From NCBI GenBank assembly GCA_022575985.1, contig JAKSXM010000007.1, positions 12,712,501 to 12,776,500 of the forward strand: a stretch of 64,000 nt of DNA, in the 5' to 3' direction. Below are positions 35,487 through 48,878 of the stretch, piece by piece; within the stretch, counting starts at the first letter, position 1; the number at the start of each line of letters is the position of its first letter. Below the pieces are notes generated by a model. The model saw only the letters and a program-made list of their open reading frames with translations. It searched no databases and was not told the DNA's origin. Source of the stretch: Anagrus nilaparvatae (taxonomy: Eukaryota > Arthropoda > Insecta > Hymenoptera > Mymaridae). Both the position numbers and the translations under genes were made by a program.

Positions 35487-36550
35487 GTTTTTTAATTTTT
35501 TAATATATTTTTTAAAATATTTACGTATTTGTAGAAATTTTTATGATCGAAATATTTATATACATATTCTTGATTAAAATAATTTTTTTGAACAAAAATT
35601 TTGCAGTAAAAGATGGAGTGTAGCAGTTGAATTTTTTCAATTGAACTTTTGCAATAAAAATTCATAAAAAAAATAACGTTTTTGGTCTTCACCTACTACA
35701 ATATCATGAGACTAAAAAAATATTTTTTTAATTTTTCTACATTTTTTTTTGTCATTTACAACATAGCAACTTAAATAAAAAAAATCCAGGTTCCAATACC
35801 AAAATTCCTCCAAATTTCTTCCGACACTTGCACACCCTACTATACATAAATTTAAGTATATCTCATACTCATAACATTTTCACATACTCAATACAAGAGA
35901 AATTTAATACATAGAAACTATAATCAAAGACGTAATATAATAAAATTCAATATCTTTTAAATTTAATAATAAATGCGAAACAGTAATATATTTTCTTTAG
36001 TAAGCTTTATACAGGATCTTAAATTTAATTTTCTCTGCATACTATAATGTATGCTGAATATGAAAATTAGATATATTTATATCGTATATATACTTCTTTA
36101 TTGTATAACGTGTGCCTTTTTCATTTTACGTTTATATATACGTACTTATACATCTTTATTTTAGCTATTCAAAAGAAAGCGAATTTGATTGATTGGCTGT
36201 ATTAAGTCTTGAGATATGAGAAAAAGTACAAATTTTTTATTTATGTTGATTATTAGAAGTAAAATTGTGTTTTTATTGATATGCTAAAATTTAATGGATT
36301 AGTAAAAAATTGTTATTTTTAGATTTTGTATTCGGTTTGGTTAAAATTATTACTTTAGTGACACTGTTTCTAACGGAACTTCAAGCAAAGCAAGCTTATC
36401 TTGTAAAAGAAACTTTAAGATATAAAGTTTTTATCAATTTTATGTACAGAAAATTGAGTGTATATACTGTTGGGTTGCTGTGCTTGAATTTTGCTTGAAT
36501 TGAGGCATATACTTGGAAGCTAAATTTATACAGTAAATAATTACTATTAG
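35487..36550. other. AT-rich non-coding stretch
   Basis: No gene is recognised. Small frames at 36310-36498 and 36440-36628 overlap on opposite strands and have no domain features. Confidence 0.6.
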
Positions 36551-37394
36551 TTGTATATGTCGTAGCCCCATAGGATAATCGGTTTTATAGGCTATAAGCC
36601 GGCCCATAGAGTAAAAATGCTCGAGCAAACCTATTTCGCTATGAAGCGGTGCGCTCCAGTTTTATAGCCTATAGGCCGGCTTTTAGCGTAAAAAGCTGAA
36701 AGAGGTCAGTTTCATAGACAAATATCAATGTTTCGAGACTCTTAATTTTAAATAATATAAATTTACCAATATTACTATATCGTGAATTATAGTAATTATT
36801 ATAATTATAATTATATTATAATTATAATTATAGTTATATAATTATAATTATATTATTATAATTATATTATATTATTCTATTATAATTATACCAATATTAC
36901 TATATCACACTGACTTATTACCACGGTGAATGGAGTAAAATTCATTAATTTTATTATAAAATATATGTCGATCAACACTAACTTTTTGTATTTCACTATT
37001 TACTTTATCTATATTAATAATAAAAAAATTGATTTAAAATTTTATAATTATATGATATTAAACAACAAATTTATTATTCATTGATAGAACTTATTATTTA
37101 AAATAAATTTAATAATGTAAATAATACTATAAGATAAATATAAATAATTCACGACATAATATTGGTAAATTTATATTATATTTAAAATTAAGAGTCTCGA
37201 AACTTTGATATTTGTCTATGAAGCTGACCTCTTTCAGTTTTATACGCTAAAAGCCGGCCTATAGGCTATATAAAACTGGAGCACGCAGCTTCATAGCGAA
37301 ATATGTCTCGAGCATTTTGATCGAGCATTTTTACTCTATGGGCCGGCTTATAGCCTATAAAACCGATTATCCTATGGGGCTACGACACATACAT
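36551..37394. mobile_element. About 840-bp palindromic element
   Basis: The ends ATGTCGTAGCCCCATAGGAT and ATCCTATGGGGCTACGACAC are inverted. The arms share GGTTTTATAGGCTATAAGCC, TTCATAGCGAAAT-like and GAGTCTCGAAAC-like blocks through about 36770 and from about 37155. The middle is an AT-only inverted tract (about 36780-36900). Small length differences between arms indicate some age. There is no coding capacity. Confidence 0.8.
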
Positions 37395-37404
37395 TGATTT
37401 TTTT

Positions 37405-37440
37405 TTTCTCGAAAGAGAAATGGCTCTTGAGTTCTATATA
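37405..37440 (+). repeat. TTTCTCGAAAGAGAAATG motif, copy 5 (diverged)
   Basis: It follows the right end of the 36.5-37.4 kb palindrome after a T tract. The hairpin part is intact; the rest reads GCTCTTGAGTTCTATATATA, so the TATA part has drifted. Confidence 0.6.
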
Positions 37441-37628
37441 TATGTCATAGTGTTTATGAATTACTTAATATATTTAAATTTATAAAATGTAGTATTGAAA
37501 ATAATCTTAATGTAAATTTACTTTGTTGAATGAAAAGAAGGAGTATTAGAGTCCAGTCTGTCCTTATAATAAAAGCAAAGTTCAAGCGCATCAGCTCTAC
37601 AGTGTAATATATCAAAAAATATTTTTTG

Positions 37629-37945
37629 TTTCTCGAAAGAGAAATGCATTCTTGAGAGTATAAATAAGAGTAAAATTATCAAATCTTATCAAACTTAAAT
37701 TATAAAAATACTCTACATAAACCTTAATTATAAATAAGTAAAATTTTTTGTTAAAAATAAATATAAAGAAGCACTTTTTTCAAATATTCTTTGACTTTAA
37801 AAATTGTAATTATCTCTTACTAATCTTGTTTTGATAGTTGTTTCGAGGTGTGATATACAGTAGTATCGCCTATATGTCTATGAATTAATTTGAACCACCA
37901 TGTGATACATTTTTATAATCCATAATTAATTATGTGGAATCAAAA
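37629..37945 (+). repeat. TTTCTCGAAAGAGAAATG motif, copy 6, with half-element
   Basis: The motif and TATAAATA at 37629-37666 are followed by TATCAAA, then a GAATTAATTTGA block (about 37883) and ATAATCCATAATTAATTATGTGG (about 37915-37937) that match the right arm and outer end of the 27.1-28.0 kb foldback. This looks like a half-copy of that element. Confidence 0.6.
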
Positions 37946-40798
37946 TCACTCAAAGCAACCTAACTTTGTTGAAAAAGTTTTCATTTATTAATAAAAAAAA
38001 ATACTCAACTCAATCCAATTACACAATTTCACCAATAAAACTATCCTAAACTCTTAAATCAACTTAAAAAGTCTGACTCTATAAACCAACATTCAATCTT
38101 TATCTCTAAGGGGTTGACGAACAAAGTGAGCAAGGGCTTATAAAGCACCCTAATATATTTATGTATACTTACTTGATGTACACATAAGATTAAAAAAAAA
38201 AAAGTTCAAAAGCCTTCATCATTTAGTATACCAACGTTTGAAAATTCATTGAAGATGACAGCAAACAAGATTTTTATCTATATCTATCAATCAATCATGA
38301 TACGACGATGCTTACTATATATAGAATAAAAATAAAAAATTTCGTGATCAAAATTTACAAATAAGTTTGTAAAGAAATCTTGAAGGTTTTATTTACAAAA
38401 AAAATTTAAATATTAACTAGAAAAATTTTATATATATAGCTATGTAGCATAACTTTAAATATTTAAATTTTTTTATTTTTCTTATCGATGAATTTTTATA
38501 TTTCATAAAATATAAAATTTGATTATTATTGAAGAAAAATATTTTAGTAATTTATTAAAAATTTGAAAAATATTTATAAATAATAAATAAAATATTGATT
38601 AAATATGTACTTATATTTTCTAATATTATGAAGAAATTTAAATTTTATTTTATAAATTTTATATTTTTTATTATTTAAAAATATGCTATATGCATACAGT
38701 TTATTATTAAATTATTGGTGTGCATTTGTACACATATTTAAAATACTATCATTTAATGCTTTTTTTAATCACAGAAAGTATCTGTAACAAATAAAATAAG
38801 GTGTTGAAAATTTCAGTTTGTAATATTATGTGAGAGTTTTTGATGGCTAAATATCAAGTACTGATTTATTTTAATAATTTCTTGATAAATTTTAGATTAT
38901 TGCAGTTAAAACTGCAAATATTTGCCCCAAAAATCAACATAATTATTTTGTACCAAAGATAAGAATTGTGTGGCTAATAATAAATAAAAAACATTTTAGT
39001 ATCCGAAATGTTACGCCCTTAGAGAGTAGATATTTTTTATGTCAAAATTTTAAACTAATATTATGCTTAGGACATTTTCAGAAATAAATTGTAATTTACA
39101 AGTCCTTGTTTTAGATTTTCAGTTCTTTTAAAAATAAATTTCAAATACTTCATTGCAGTTAAATAAAAATTAACAAAACCTTAAATTTCTTCATAAATTA
39201 ATAATAATCCACATAAAAACCACGAGTAACACCAACAGACTAACGAGTAAATTTTTTTTTACGAGGAAAAAAAAATGTGCGAAAATGAAGTAATAGTTTA
39301 TAACTAACGTTAATGGAAACGATTAACTTGAATATATCCATTTTTTTAATGCTTAAAATATAAACTTTCCATTTAGAATATGAGTTATTTTATATATACG
39401 AAAAAAAGTTTTTATTCATTAATAAAATGTACATTTTTAGTTGTTTATTATTTCGTATGTCTATAATAATAATAAAAAAATTTATTATTAAAAAATATTT
39501 TTATTATTCTATCTTTTTTTTTTTTTTACTAAAAAAATAGGGTAGCTATTTTATTTAATAATTAAAATTTTTATGAATATAAAAGTTTTTTTTTTTAACA
39601 TAAAAATTCAATTATTGATATTAATATTTGAAATTTTAAGAATTTTTTAATTAAAAATGAAATTTATATTCATTTTTTTTGGAATTTATTAAATTCACAT
39701 GTTAAATTTGATGTTTTAAAAAAGTTTTTTTTATCGAAAATTTATTAATATGCGTTGTTGTAAAAAAAATTAATAAATCTTGCAGATATTATTTATGATT
39801 TACAATAGCGTCTGCTGTTAATTAAAAAAATTTTTTTTTGGAAAAGTCGAAAAGTTCACTCTATTTTTTTTAAAGAATTTGCATCTTTGTTTTTCTGATA
39901 AACTTGGTTGGATAATAGAATTTTTTACATTTTTCGACGGATTTCTTGCTTTTACAGGTATTCGATGACTTTTTAGGTCCAAAATAGGGTCAAATTCGGA
40001 TTCCTAGGAAAAATTCAACTAATTTCTACATTTTTAAATTAATTTTATTTTCATATACCTGGAATTGCAAAATTTCAAAAATTACAAGAATTTTATTTCT
40101 TAAATATAAAATTTAATTACAAAGTTAAAAAACAGTAACTTTTTTTCAGTGTATAAAAATTTTAGGTTGATCTTTATTTAAAATTTTGTTTACTCCAAAA
40201 AAGGCCAAGGTGACAATTAATCATAGAAATAACATCTTGAAAACTTAAGGTCAAAATACTAATTTTAAGTGATATCAAGAAAGTTAACAAGACATTATTA
40301 AACGAAGACAGAAAATCTTAATGACATTCACTTTTATCTAATTTTATTTTCTTAACAGAATATTAAAATTTTAATTTACTACTGGGTTAATGACGAAACG
40401 ATCAGGGCTAATAGAAATATACAAAATTTCTTCAATTTGTCATGAATAAAACCTCTAAAAATCTTCAAATAACCTGTTTTATACCAAAATATCACACTTT
40501 TACAATTTTATATTTCTCTAGAGCTTTTTTGAATCTCTCTTTAAAAAAAAAACACGTTAACTGAACTCACCTCTTTGAATAAATTTAATTTTATTTAAAT
40601 TTTTTATATCCATTCACATTACATTTGTATAAGAAAAAGGGGTATTTAGAAGAAAAAAAACGTAAATTTTAAAGGCTATTTTTTATGCATTTCTTATCCC
40701 TGAAAATTTAAAGAATACCATTACTTTCTTTAAAAATAAATTTAAGCCATAAACCCTACGAAAAAAAAATTCTTTTAAAAAAATACCTGCTAAAAAAT
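37946..40798. other. AT-rich non-coding stretch
   Basis: Unpaired CACTG end at 40147-40152 (TTTTTTCAGTGTA). CTTTTACAG joined to GTATTCG at 39958 resembles a weak splice-site pair but sits in T-rich repeat-like DNA. No gene is seen. Confidence 0.55.
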
Positions 40799-40931
40799 AC
40801 ACTGATAAAATAATCTCCTGTAAATTTACAAAAAAATAATTGCTTAAAAAATTTTATATCGAAAAAATAAGTAATTTTTTTCCAAATAAACAATATTTTA
40901 AAAATTCACACGAGTTTTATATTAACAGTGT
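40799..40931. mobile_element. 133-bp CACTG-type mini element
   Basis: TA-CACTGATAAAAT at the left and TATATTAACAGTG-TA at the right give short inverted ends with TA flanks. The interior is AT-rich and non-coding. Confidence 0.45.
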
Positions 40932-42433
40932 ATGAATAAATAAAAAAAAATGGTTAAAAGACGAGAAATTTATTTATAAAAAAAATTGATGTAAAAACAA
41001 GTGATAATAAAAAATAAATTGGTTATACATAAAAAAAAATACGAAGAAGCAGTGACAAAGTGTGAAAGGTAATATAAATGCAAAGATATAAAAGGATTCG
41101 TTAGTTTTAAATTCAAATAGTAGTAGTTAGTTGATTGATATTCTACTCAGGATATCCGAAAAAAAGAAATTTTCTCTCTCGCTCAGACTAGCTACTGAAT
41201 TTTATATATAAAAAATAAATAAGATGTATAAAATAAACTTTTTATTTGTAATTATTACACTTTTGATATATAAAAATTTTTTTAAATTATTTATGTCGTG
41301 TATTCTAATTAACTAATCGAAAAAAATCTTATTAAAAGTTGTCGATAAAATTTTTTTTAAACACTTCCTAACTTAATTTTACTTGAAATGATTTTTTTAA
41401 TTAGAGACAGCTCATCGAATAATGCATGATTGATATTTAAACTTTGAACTTAATTAATAAATAATTTAAATATTTTAATATATAAATTCTTGTATGTGTG
41501 TGTGTGAATTGAAATAAAATATCTTTTTAGTGAGAGAAAATGCCAAGTTTATAATATCGAATTGTAATATAACAAAGTTTCTCTCACATTATCTTCATAC
41601 CTCTTTTTAATAGTGACATAGCAACAGTGCATATTATAAGGAATTTTCTCAAGTATGTACGCCTTATGTGTGTTGAGAATAGGCGTGGTTTTATATTTTG
41701 AGGTTAACTTTTGTTATATTATAGGTTATGTTTCTGTGTGAGTGTGAAGGTTATAATCGCTTTTTTTTTACTTTTTTTTAGTTTTATTTCATAGAATTTA
41801 ATTTTTTTTAAATATATTAAACTTTGAATTACATCAGTTTTTTGAATTAATTAAAGCTGTTTTTATTAAATATTATCATCTCTTTTTTTTAATTAAAGTA
41901 ACTTTTAGCTTACTTTTTCTAGAACATTTTTTAATGAGAATTTTCAAATGTAAAATATTTCTGCCTGCAGAAAATGGAATTCTATTCGAAGAATGTGGAT
42001 TATTTTTATTATAAAAGTGAGGTTATGTGAAATTCAAGATGATTCGCTCGGATGAAAATGTAACTGCTTCATAAAAATTTGGATTTTGAGATGAAGTTTG
42101 TCTTAATTTCAGGATGTATCTTAAAAAACCGTGTTTTACTTTTGGATTAGAAATAATAGGGTTGTGCAGATATTGGAAATTTCGGGTATTCAAAGTCTAT
42201 TATACGGTTATTTAAATAACGTACCATGTATTTTATAATTTAATACATACTTGATTGAGCCAAAACATCCGACGAATTTTCATGATCTTAACAATCCGGC
42301 AGGTAACTTTCGAGTACCCGAGATTTCCAGCACTCGCAACATCGTAGTAGATACTAATGAAATTATTTTAATTTTTTCTGAATTTAGTTATTTATAAAAT
42401 TAAACTTCTTATTTTAATAGAATATTTACGACT
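40932..42433. other. AT-rich non-coding stretch
   Basis: A TG microsatellite lies at about 41493-41507. No gene is seen. Confidence 0.6.
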
Positions 42434-42636
42434 CATGTCCAGAAAAGTAAAGAATGGCCCAAATAGCCACGTAAATTACCTTCCGAGGCGAAGCCGAGGA
42501 CGGTAAACTTTGATTTGGTGCATTATTTATTTATAGACAAGGGCTATATAAGATTTTTCTGCGTCAGTAGTAAGAAAATATTAATTTTCGAATCGCGCAA
42601 TGATCAGGAAATATGTGCTTTTTGGACGCTGACAAG
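42434..42636 (+). mobile_element. GTCCAGAAA-ended short element, copy B
   Basis: Same family as 34157-34352 in the opposite orientation: CATGTCCAGAAAAGTAAAG at the left, CGAGGCGAAGCCGAGGACGG in the middle, and TTTTTGGACGCTGACAAG at the right. It is more diverged than copy A in its right half. Confidence 0.65.
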
Positions 42637-45600
42637 AAAAATGATTTTTCATTAATAGCAAAATAGTTCAGGGCTAATAAAAAAAACTCCGGAAACTAGT
42701 TAACAAGAACCAAGCACACCCAAAAAATTAAGATTCTTTTGCTCCAAAGTCAAAAAATTATATTAAATAAAAATATTTGATTTTTGAGCTAACAATTATT
42801 TGCTTAATTTTTTCAATAAATTGCCCACTTTATTTAATATTAAAAATCAAATGAGCGATAAATTCAACTTAGGACAAAAAATTATATTCAAATACAAAAA
42901 CCATTTATTCAAAACCACAAACACTCATTTTGAATAATTCGTCATTTAAATCATGTAAATATTTAAATTATTTAGTTTAAGAATCTATTTATTAAAAATT
43001 TTTTGCTACTTAAAAAAAGGGACTTTAAAATAAAATATTTCAAACCAAAAAAAAAAAAATAATTTCCAAAAAACTTCCATTGATAATAATCTCTACGAAA
43101 TCGGTAAAGTCAAAAACTTAAAATATTCACACATTCAAGAATCTAAACACATTAAGATTTATCTAAATACGTATTATGATAAAAAGTTTATAAATTTTAT
43201 TTCAAAACTATGGGAAAAAGTCAAGTTAAAAAAGAAAAAAAAAACAAAAGCAAAGAAATGTTTGTTTGGTAAAAGTTTGTATTAAACTTTTCATAAGTAG
43301 TTAAAGTCAAAAAACAGTCAGACATAAAAAATACTTTTCGAATCGAATAGATCTTAAATCTATAAAATTAAAGTAAAAAATAGTGTTTTTAGCTAAATAG
43401 TTTTGATTAAAATTTTAAATGTAATATTCTCAAGAGTCACATTTATTCAACACCATAAAATTGTCATTCCTTTACTTTGCTTCATATATGTTGCTTGTGG
43501 TTCTTCTTTAACCATTATTTTACAATACATCAGTTCGATTAAACGATCCGGAAATATATAAACAATGAAAAATACTCATGTTTTTTTCTTACTGCTATTT
43601 TCGTTTTAAAAAATCCATATATTCAATACCCTTTAACTATTTTCGTAATAAAAACAAAAGATTTACTTTTAGAATTTAACGATTTTTCCTTTTTATAAAT
43701 ATTTAGTTTTTTACTGATTTATTTTAACGATTAATTTTATTTATATATAAAGTAACATTTTGGTTTATTGGTTTTTTTATTCAAGTGTTTTGTTTGCTAA
43801 AAAACACTTCTCCTTCAAGAATTAAAAATTCATTATCTCTGACTATATTCGCTGTTTACTTCGTTTCAAATATAAAAATTAATTATATAGAAGACACAGA
43901 AATTTTTTGCCTCGAATAAATTTGAACTGTAATTAACTGTATTTACTTAGTAAAATTTTTAACAAATACTCCCAATAATATTGACACGATAGAAAACGAA
44001 TAAATGTAAAAAATAATTCAAAATTACCATACAGTAAATTACTGATAATAACTGATTTATAATTACGAATAACTCAATAAATTCAATTAATTAATTCAAA
44101 AAAAATGGGATAAAATAAAATAAAATTGATGATGATGATATGCAATTGATTTTATTTAATTGTGTTATATATGATGAGTAGTATTTTATCGGAATTTCAA
44201 TTTTATACTCCCGTATAAAAAATTTTTATATATAATTTGAAATAATTGTTCAAGTTCATTAAGAAAGTATTATCTATTAAATAATACCAATATTGTGGTT
44301 TTTTATATAAATTTTATTTTAATAAACTAAAAAATATATTAAATTTAGGTCAAAATTAATAAGCTTTTGATATAAAAATAAAAATTTATTTTAAAAAGTA
44401 TCAAAAAGATTGTAATATAATGAACCACAAAATATATAATCACTGTATTTTTCACTTTGGTTTCTGTGTGTGTGTGTATGTACGGTTGAATAAAGATCTT
44501 TTAATCAAAAGACCTTGGCATGCTTTTTATCGTTTACTGTTTTACAAGTTCATGACAAATATATTTTTATCTTTTTTTTTACTATTTTTAATTCAAATTT
44601 ACAGATAAATAATCGTTTTTTTTTAAAACAAAGTTGTCTCTTTTTTAGATTGATTTTTTAACAGTTTTTTTTTTGGGTTTTAAGATAAATTTTTTTTTTT
44701 TTTTATTACGTAGGTTGATTGAAAAATAGAATGGGTCAAGTTTTCTTGACTGAGTTGAAAAGTTTTTTTTAGTTTTTCTTTTGAGAATTAAAATTCTTTT
44801 TGTCAGCGGCTAAAATTATGTATTTTTGGGTGTTACGTGGTTGTCAAAGACGAGTTTTTTTGTCCTCGTTGAGGAAAAATCAAATACCAATCTTAGCCAG
44901 AAAAAAAGAATGCCCTAGATCAAACATAATTTAATATTGGAATTAAATTTGGAGGATTATTTCAAAGAAATTTAGCCCAAATTTAGTCCGAAAAATCTTT
45001 TTTTTATCTACAAAATTTTACACAAAAATCTTTTATTTTCTTAGTCATGGTGTACACGTTTCTATTGATAGTTTTTTTTTATTTTTTTAATACAGAAATA
45101 ATATCCATGATACGTCAAAAACTAGAAAAATGGGCTAAATTCAAATTCCGCCATGGTAAATCTGAAGTCATTAAAATAAGCTCCAAATTTCTTATGAATT
45201 TTTATTTCAATTCCCATTCTGTCTAGAACCAATAATTTTATTTCTTCAAAATGCAACTTTCAAGAAAGAAATTATTTAAACATATCCTAAAAAACTTAAA
45301 TTTTTCTATTTAAGGTCATATTTTTACTCTAAAACATTACGTTTATGCCCATTAAATTTTCTGACCATCCTTTTTACAGTGTATATTTAATCGAAAAAAA
45401 ATACCTCAATTTATTATGTAATCTAAGTTTTATAACAAGAATGAAAAAAAAAAATTGTAAATTTAAATTAATTAATTACTCGATTAATTAAAAACTTTAT
45501 TTTTATATTAAAAACGTATCAATAATAATAATAATAAATCATAAATATTTATAAGATAATTATAAAAATGTTAATTAAACTTTGATGATCCAACTATTTA

Positions 45601-46540
45601 TTTTATTTATTTAAAAAGCCTTTAAAAAAAAAATCAATAATCTTAAGAAAAAAAACAAAGACAGGATACAGTAGCAGTAGTTGTACTGTTGAAAATTAAT
45701 GGATTTCTATCTAGTATTATTTACTGAATGTGAGAAACATGTATACGCCTTTTACTAAGATTTATTATATTAAATTTTCTTTTTTCCTTGTGTTTGTGTT
45801 TACTAAAATAATGTTTTTTATTATAAAAAAAAGTGTACTCTGGGTAGTTTATACGGGTTTTATTTCTTAACACTTTTATAAATACTCTACTTTATTTTTG
45901 CTGGCTGAATTGGTTTTTTTTTGTAATTTTTTAGATTTTGTTGTTTTTGGGGTTTAATGAAAGACCTGGCTTTTTTTTGGTAACTTGAATTCTAAGGTTT
46001 TTTTGGGCTGTTTTTGAAATTAAAAAGATTAGTTTGGGGTTTTTGTAAGGTTTTCGAGACTTTGTTTTGTTTGGGAAAATAAAGTGTGCTAAGTTTTTTT
46101 CAAAATTGAATGCAAAATAAATTTATTTCTGTAAAAGAAATTGAAAAAAAATAAGGAAAAATTGAGAAAAAAAAGTTTTGGTATTGAAATTCACTTGAAT
46201 AAGGACAGAAACGAGGACAGAAATTTTATCAAATTTTTATCAAAATTTCATAAACTGATAAAAAAACGCTATTTTTCAAAAAGATAAGTTTTGTGCAACC
46301 TTTGTAAAATAATTTTTTTACATTCAAACTTTTCCACATTCGATGAAAGAAATTTTTTATTTTCAATCAAAAAAAAAAAAAATTACTTCATTTTTTCTAA
46401 AGGCAAAAAAAGTTTTAAAAAATTAATATTTCTTTCATTACATCAGAAAATTTCTAATTTTTAAAATTTAATTAAAATAATTTTAGCAAATACTTACAAA
46501 AAACTTTGATAAAACAACACAAAAAGTAGAAAAAGTTTCT
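42637..46540. other. AT-rich non-coding stretch
   Basis: TG run at about 44465-44480 and an unpaired TTTTTACAGTGTA end at 45377-45382. The frame at 44420-44608 is low-complexity and not called. No gene is seen. Confidence 0.6.
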
Positions 46541-46585
46541 CTAACTCACCTGAAACAAAGTAAAAAAAAGTAACAAGATTAGAAA
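46541..46585 (-). promoter_or_regulatory. Candidate recursive splice site (ratchet point) 2
   Basis: On the minus strand, CTAATCTTG then a T-rich tract leads to TTTGTTTCAG fused directly to GTGAGTTAG (junction 46550/46549). The core TTTGTTTCAGGTGAGTTA is identical to that at 9911-9928, whereas the DNA beyond the core is different. CTAAT 25-30 nt upstream is a plausible branch point. The site supports stepwise removal of one long minus-strand intron. Confidence 0.6.
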
Positions 46586-48805
46586 CAGTAAGTAAAAACA
46601 AAAGTAAAATTAAAATTTTCTATTTAAAATTATGACTGCACTTAAAAACAGAAATGTGACCTTGACTTTTCTTTTATTCAAAAAAAAGCTCTACTTCAAA
46701 ATAATAAAAATTTAAACTAGAAAAAAAAGTTACTCAACGATATTAAACAACTTTTTAAAAACAAAAACACAAAAACTACGACAACAATATTAAAAAAAAA
46801 AAAAGTATTTAATAAACTATAAAAAATTTATTTAAAAAAAAAAAAATCTATAAAAAAAAAATCTAGATCATGTCCTGGTGGCCTCGAAAATATAAAATTT
46901 AATCGTATCTTTCTTTCTCTCATTTAACTTATATTTCGATTTGGATGTTTGCCAAAAAAATGTAGCATGAAGAGAAAAATTTAATGTCCCTACTTAACAA
47001 AAAGAAATTCGTCTATCTCTCTACTAAATTCACTAGGGTACATTTAGTATAAAATTTTCTTTTTCTTTCTCTATGTAAAAAAAAAACGTGATGAGAGTAT
47101 TAAATTTCTTTTTTTAAATTTTCTTTTAGATTTGAGAATCATCTCTATTTTCTTTTTGGCTAAAAATCTTTATAATTAGAACATAGAAAAAAATTAACGT
47201 TAAAAGGATTTTTCTTTTTTTCATCGAATTTCATTTATAAGAGCTTGTCGATTGGTTAACTTAAATTAAGCTTGACTTTTTATCTCTTTTTTGTTTTTGT
47301 TAACCTGCTAACGAATAAACGAACACATCAAACTTGAAAAAAATAATAGTAATAAATATTTGTATTTGTGTTAGAGTAAATAAAAATATTCTGTCTTTTT
47401 TTAGGTTTGGTTTTTTATGTGTATTTGGGAAGTGCTTTTCTTTTTAAAAATATCTGCTGCTCTATCAGATGTTCGGTTATGTGGAGTAGAAGCTTTTTTA
47501 TAGGATGACATTTTAATGGGTAGAAACATAATAAATAAAATTTATTTTCTTTTCGTTTGAAAATTTTGCAATTTCAGAAAATTGATGATGTTTGTTTTGA
47601 AAAATAATTAAAATATTCTGGTCTTATGAAAAATTTAACAAATACGTATCAGTTTTTTAAAACTTTAAATCAGACATTCAGTTTAGAGTTAAGAAATTTT
47701 TCGGAAATTTTCAGAACATGCATCTAAATAAAGCTCAAATTTTCACTTTTTTATTTAAACGATTTAAATTAAATCTGAAACTCAACAAAAAACCAAAACC
47801 TCCAAAAACCTCAAATTAAAAAAAAATCTTCCCATCAAAAACTAAACAAATAAATAAATATTTGCCTCAATAATAAAAATATTTATCATACTTAAATAAA
47901 AATGAATAATAAAATAAAGTAGTGACATCAGAAAGGAAATAAAGCTCATCCAAAGTTATGAGCTAAAAAAAAAAAAAGTTAAAAGGAAAAAGAAGTCTCC
48001 TCTGGTAATAAAAATTACAATGAAAATACCAAGGATTATCCTTTAGTGGCATGAATCATGATATTCATCTCCTACTATTTTCCTACCCTATAATAATAAT
48101 AATAATGATGATCTTTTTGCTTTTTATATTTACTGCATTAGTCAGTGTCTGTAGCACCAGTCTTGCATAATTCAAAATTTAACCTGAGCATAAATATTTT
48201 TTAGAAAAAAGATATTTAATGAAATATTTTTCTAAAAAATTATTATACTTTTTTAATTTCTTGAGTCTAAATAATCTTTAATCTACGTCAGAGAGAAAAT
48301 AAGAGTAGAAGTTATATAAAAAATATATTTATAGATCGTCAAGGGAAGAATTTAATATTAAAAAAGTAAAGATGAAAAAAAAAAAAGAAGAAAAGACGAT
48401 TTAAACATTGGTATGCAAGCCATTGTCTTTTCTTATATTATTAACCTGAGCTTTCTTTCTTTCCTCTACTACATCAGACTTTATTTCTTCTTCCCTTTTT
48501 TTTTATTAATTGTAAGAAAGTGCTCAATTAACTTTTACAATCATTTTAAATGGAGAAAAAAAAACTTACGGGTCAATATTAATACTTTTATTATTATTAT
48601 TATTATCATGAAGCTTCTTTTAATTTTTTTCAATATAAAAAAGTATAATTAAATATAATTATTGCATTAGTAAATGATATTAAATTGTTTTTTTTTATTT
48701 TATATTTTATTGATAAGTAATTAGTCGAGTTTTTTAGTAGCGTTTTTGATATTTGAATATTAAATTTTTTATGCAGTGTTTAAAGTTTCATTACAACTGC
48801 AGGAT
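46586..48805. other. AT-rich non-coding stretch
   Basis: ATT/AAT runs at 48091-48106 and 48587-48606. The frame at 48413-48652 is hydrophobic but low-complexity and I do not call it. No gene is seen. Confidence 0.6.
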
Positions 48806-48878
48806 TACAGCAGATTTTATTATAGGTTAGGGTTGATAACTTAGAAATCTGCTGTACCGATATTGGCAACCCTAACCT
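48806..48878. other. Predicted H-type pseudoknot-forming sequence
   Basis: Two perfect 12-bp helices are interleaved. TACAGCAGATTT (48806-48817) pairs with AAATCTGCTGTA (48845-48856), and AGGTTAGGGTTG (48824-48835) pairs with CAACCCTAACCT (48867-48878). The order A-B-A'-B' is that of an H-type pseudoknot with loops of about 6, 9 and 10 nt, or of two competing hairpins. GGTTAGGGTT is similar to insect telomere units (TTAGG). No known RNA family is recognised and transcription is unproven. Confidence 0.55.

Noticed and set aside
39935..39975. Plus-strand zero-exon splice site (CTTTTACAG joined to GTATTCG)
   Set aside because: Weak donor, wrong strand relative to the other two sites and located in T-rich repeat-like sequence.
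48413..48652. 79-codon hydrophobic frame
   Set aside because: Translation of T-rich and ATT microsatellite DNA; Ile and Phe runs with no domain.
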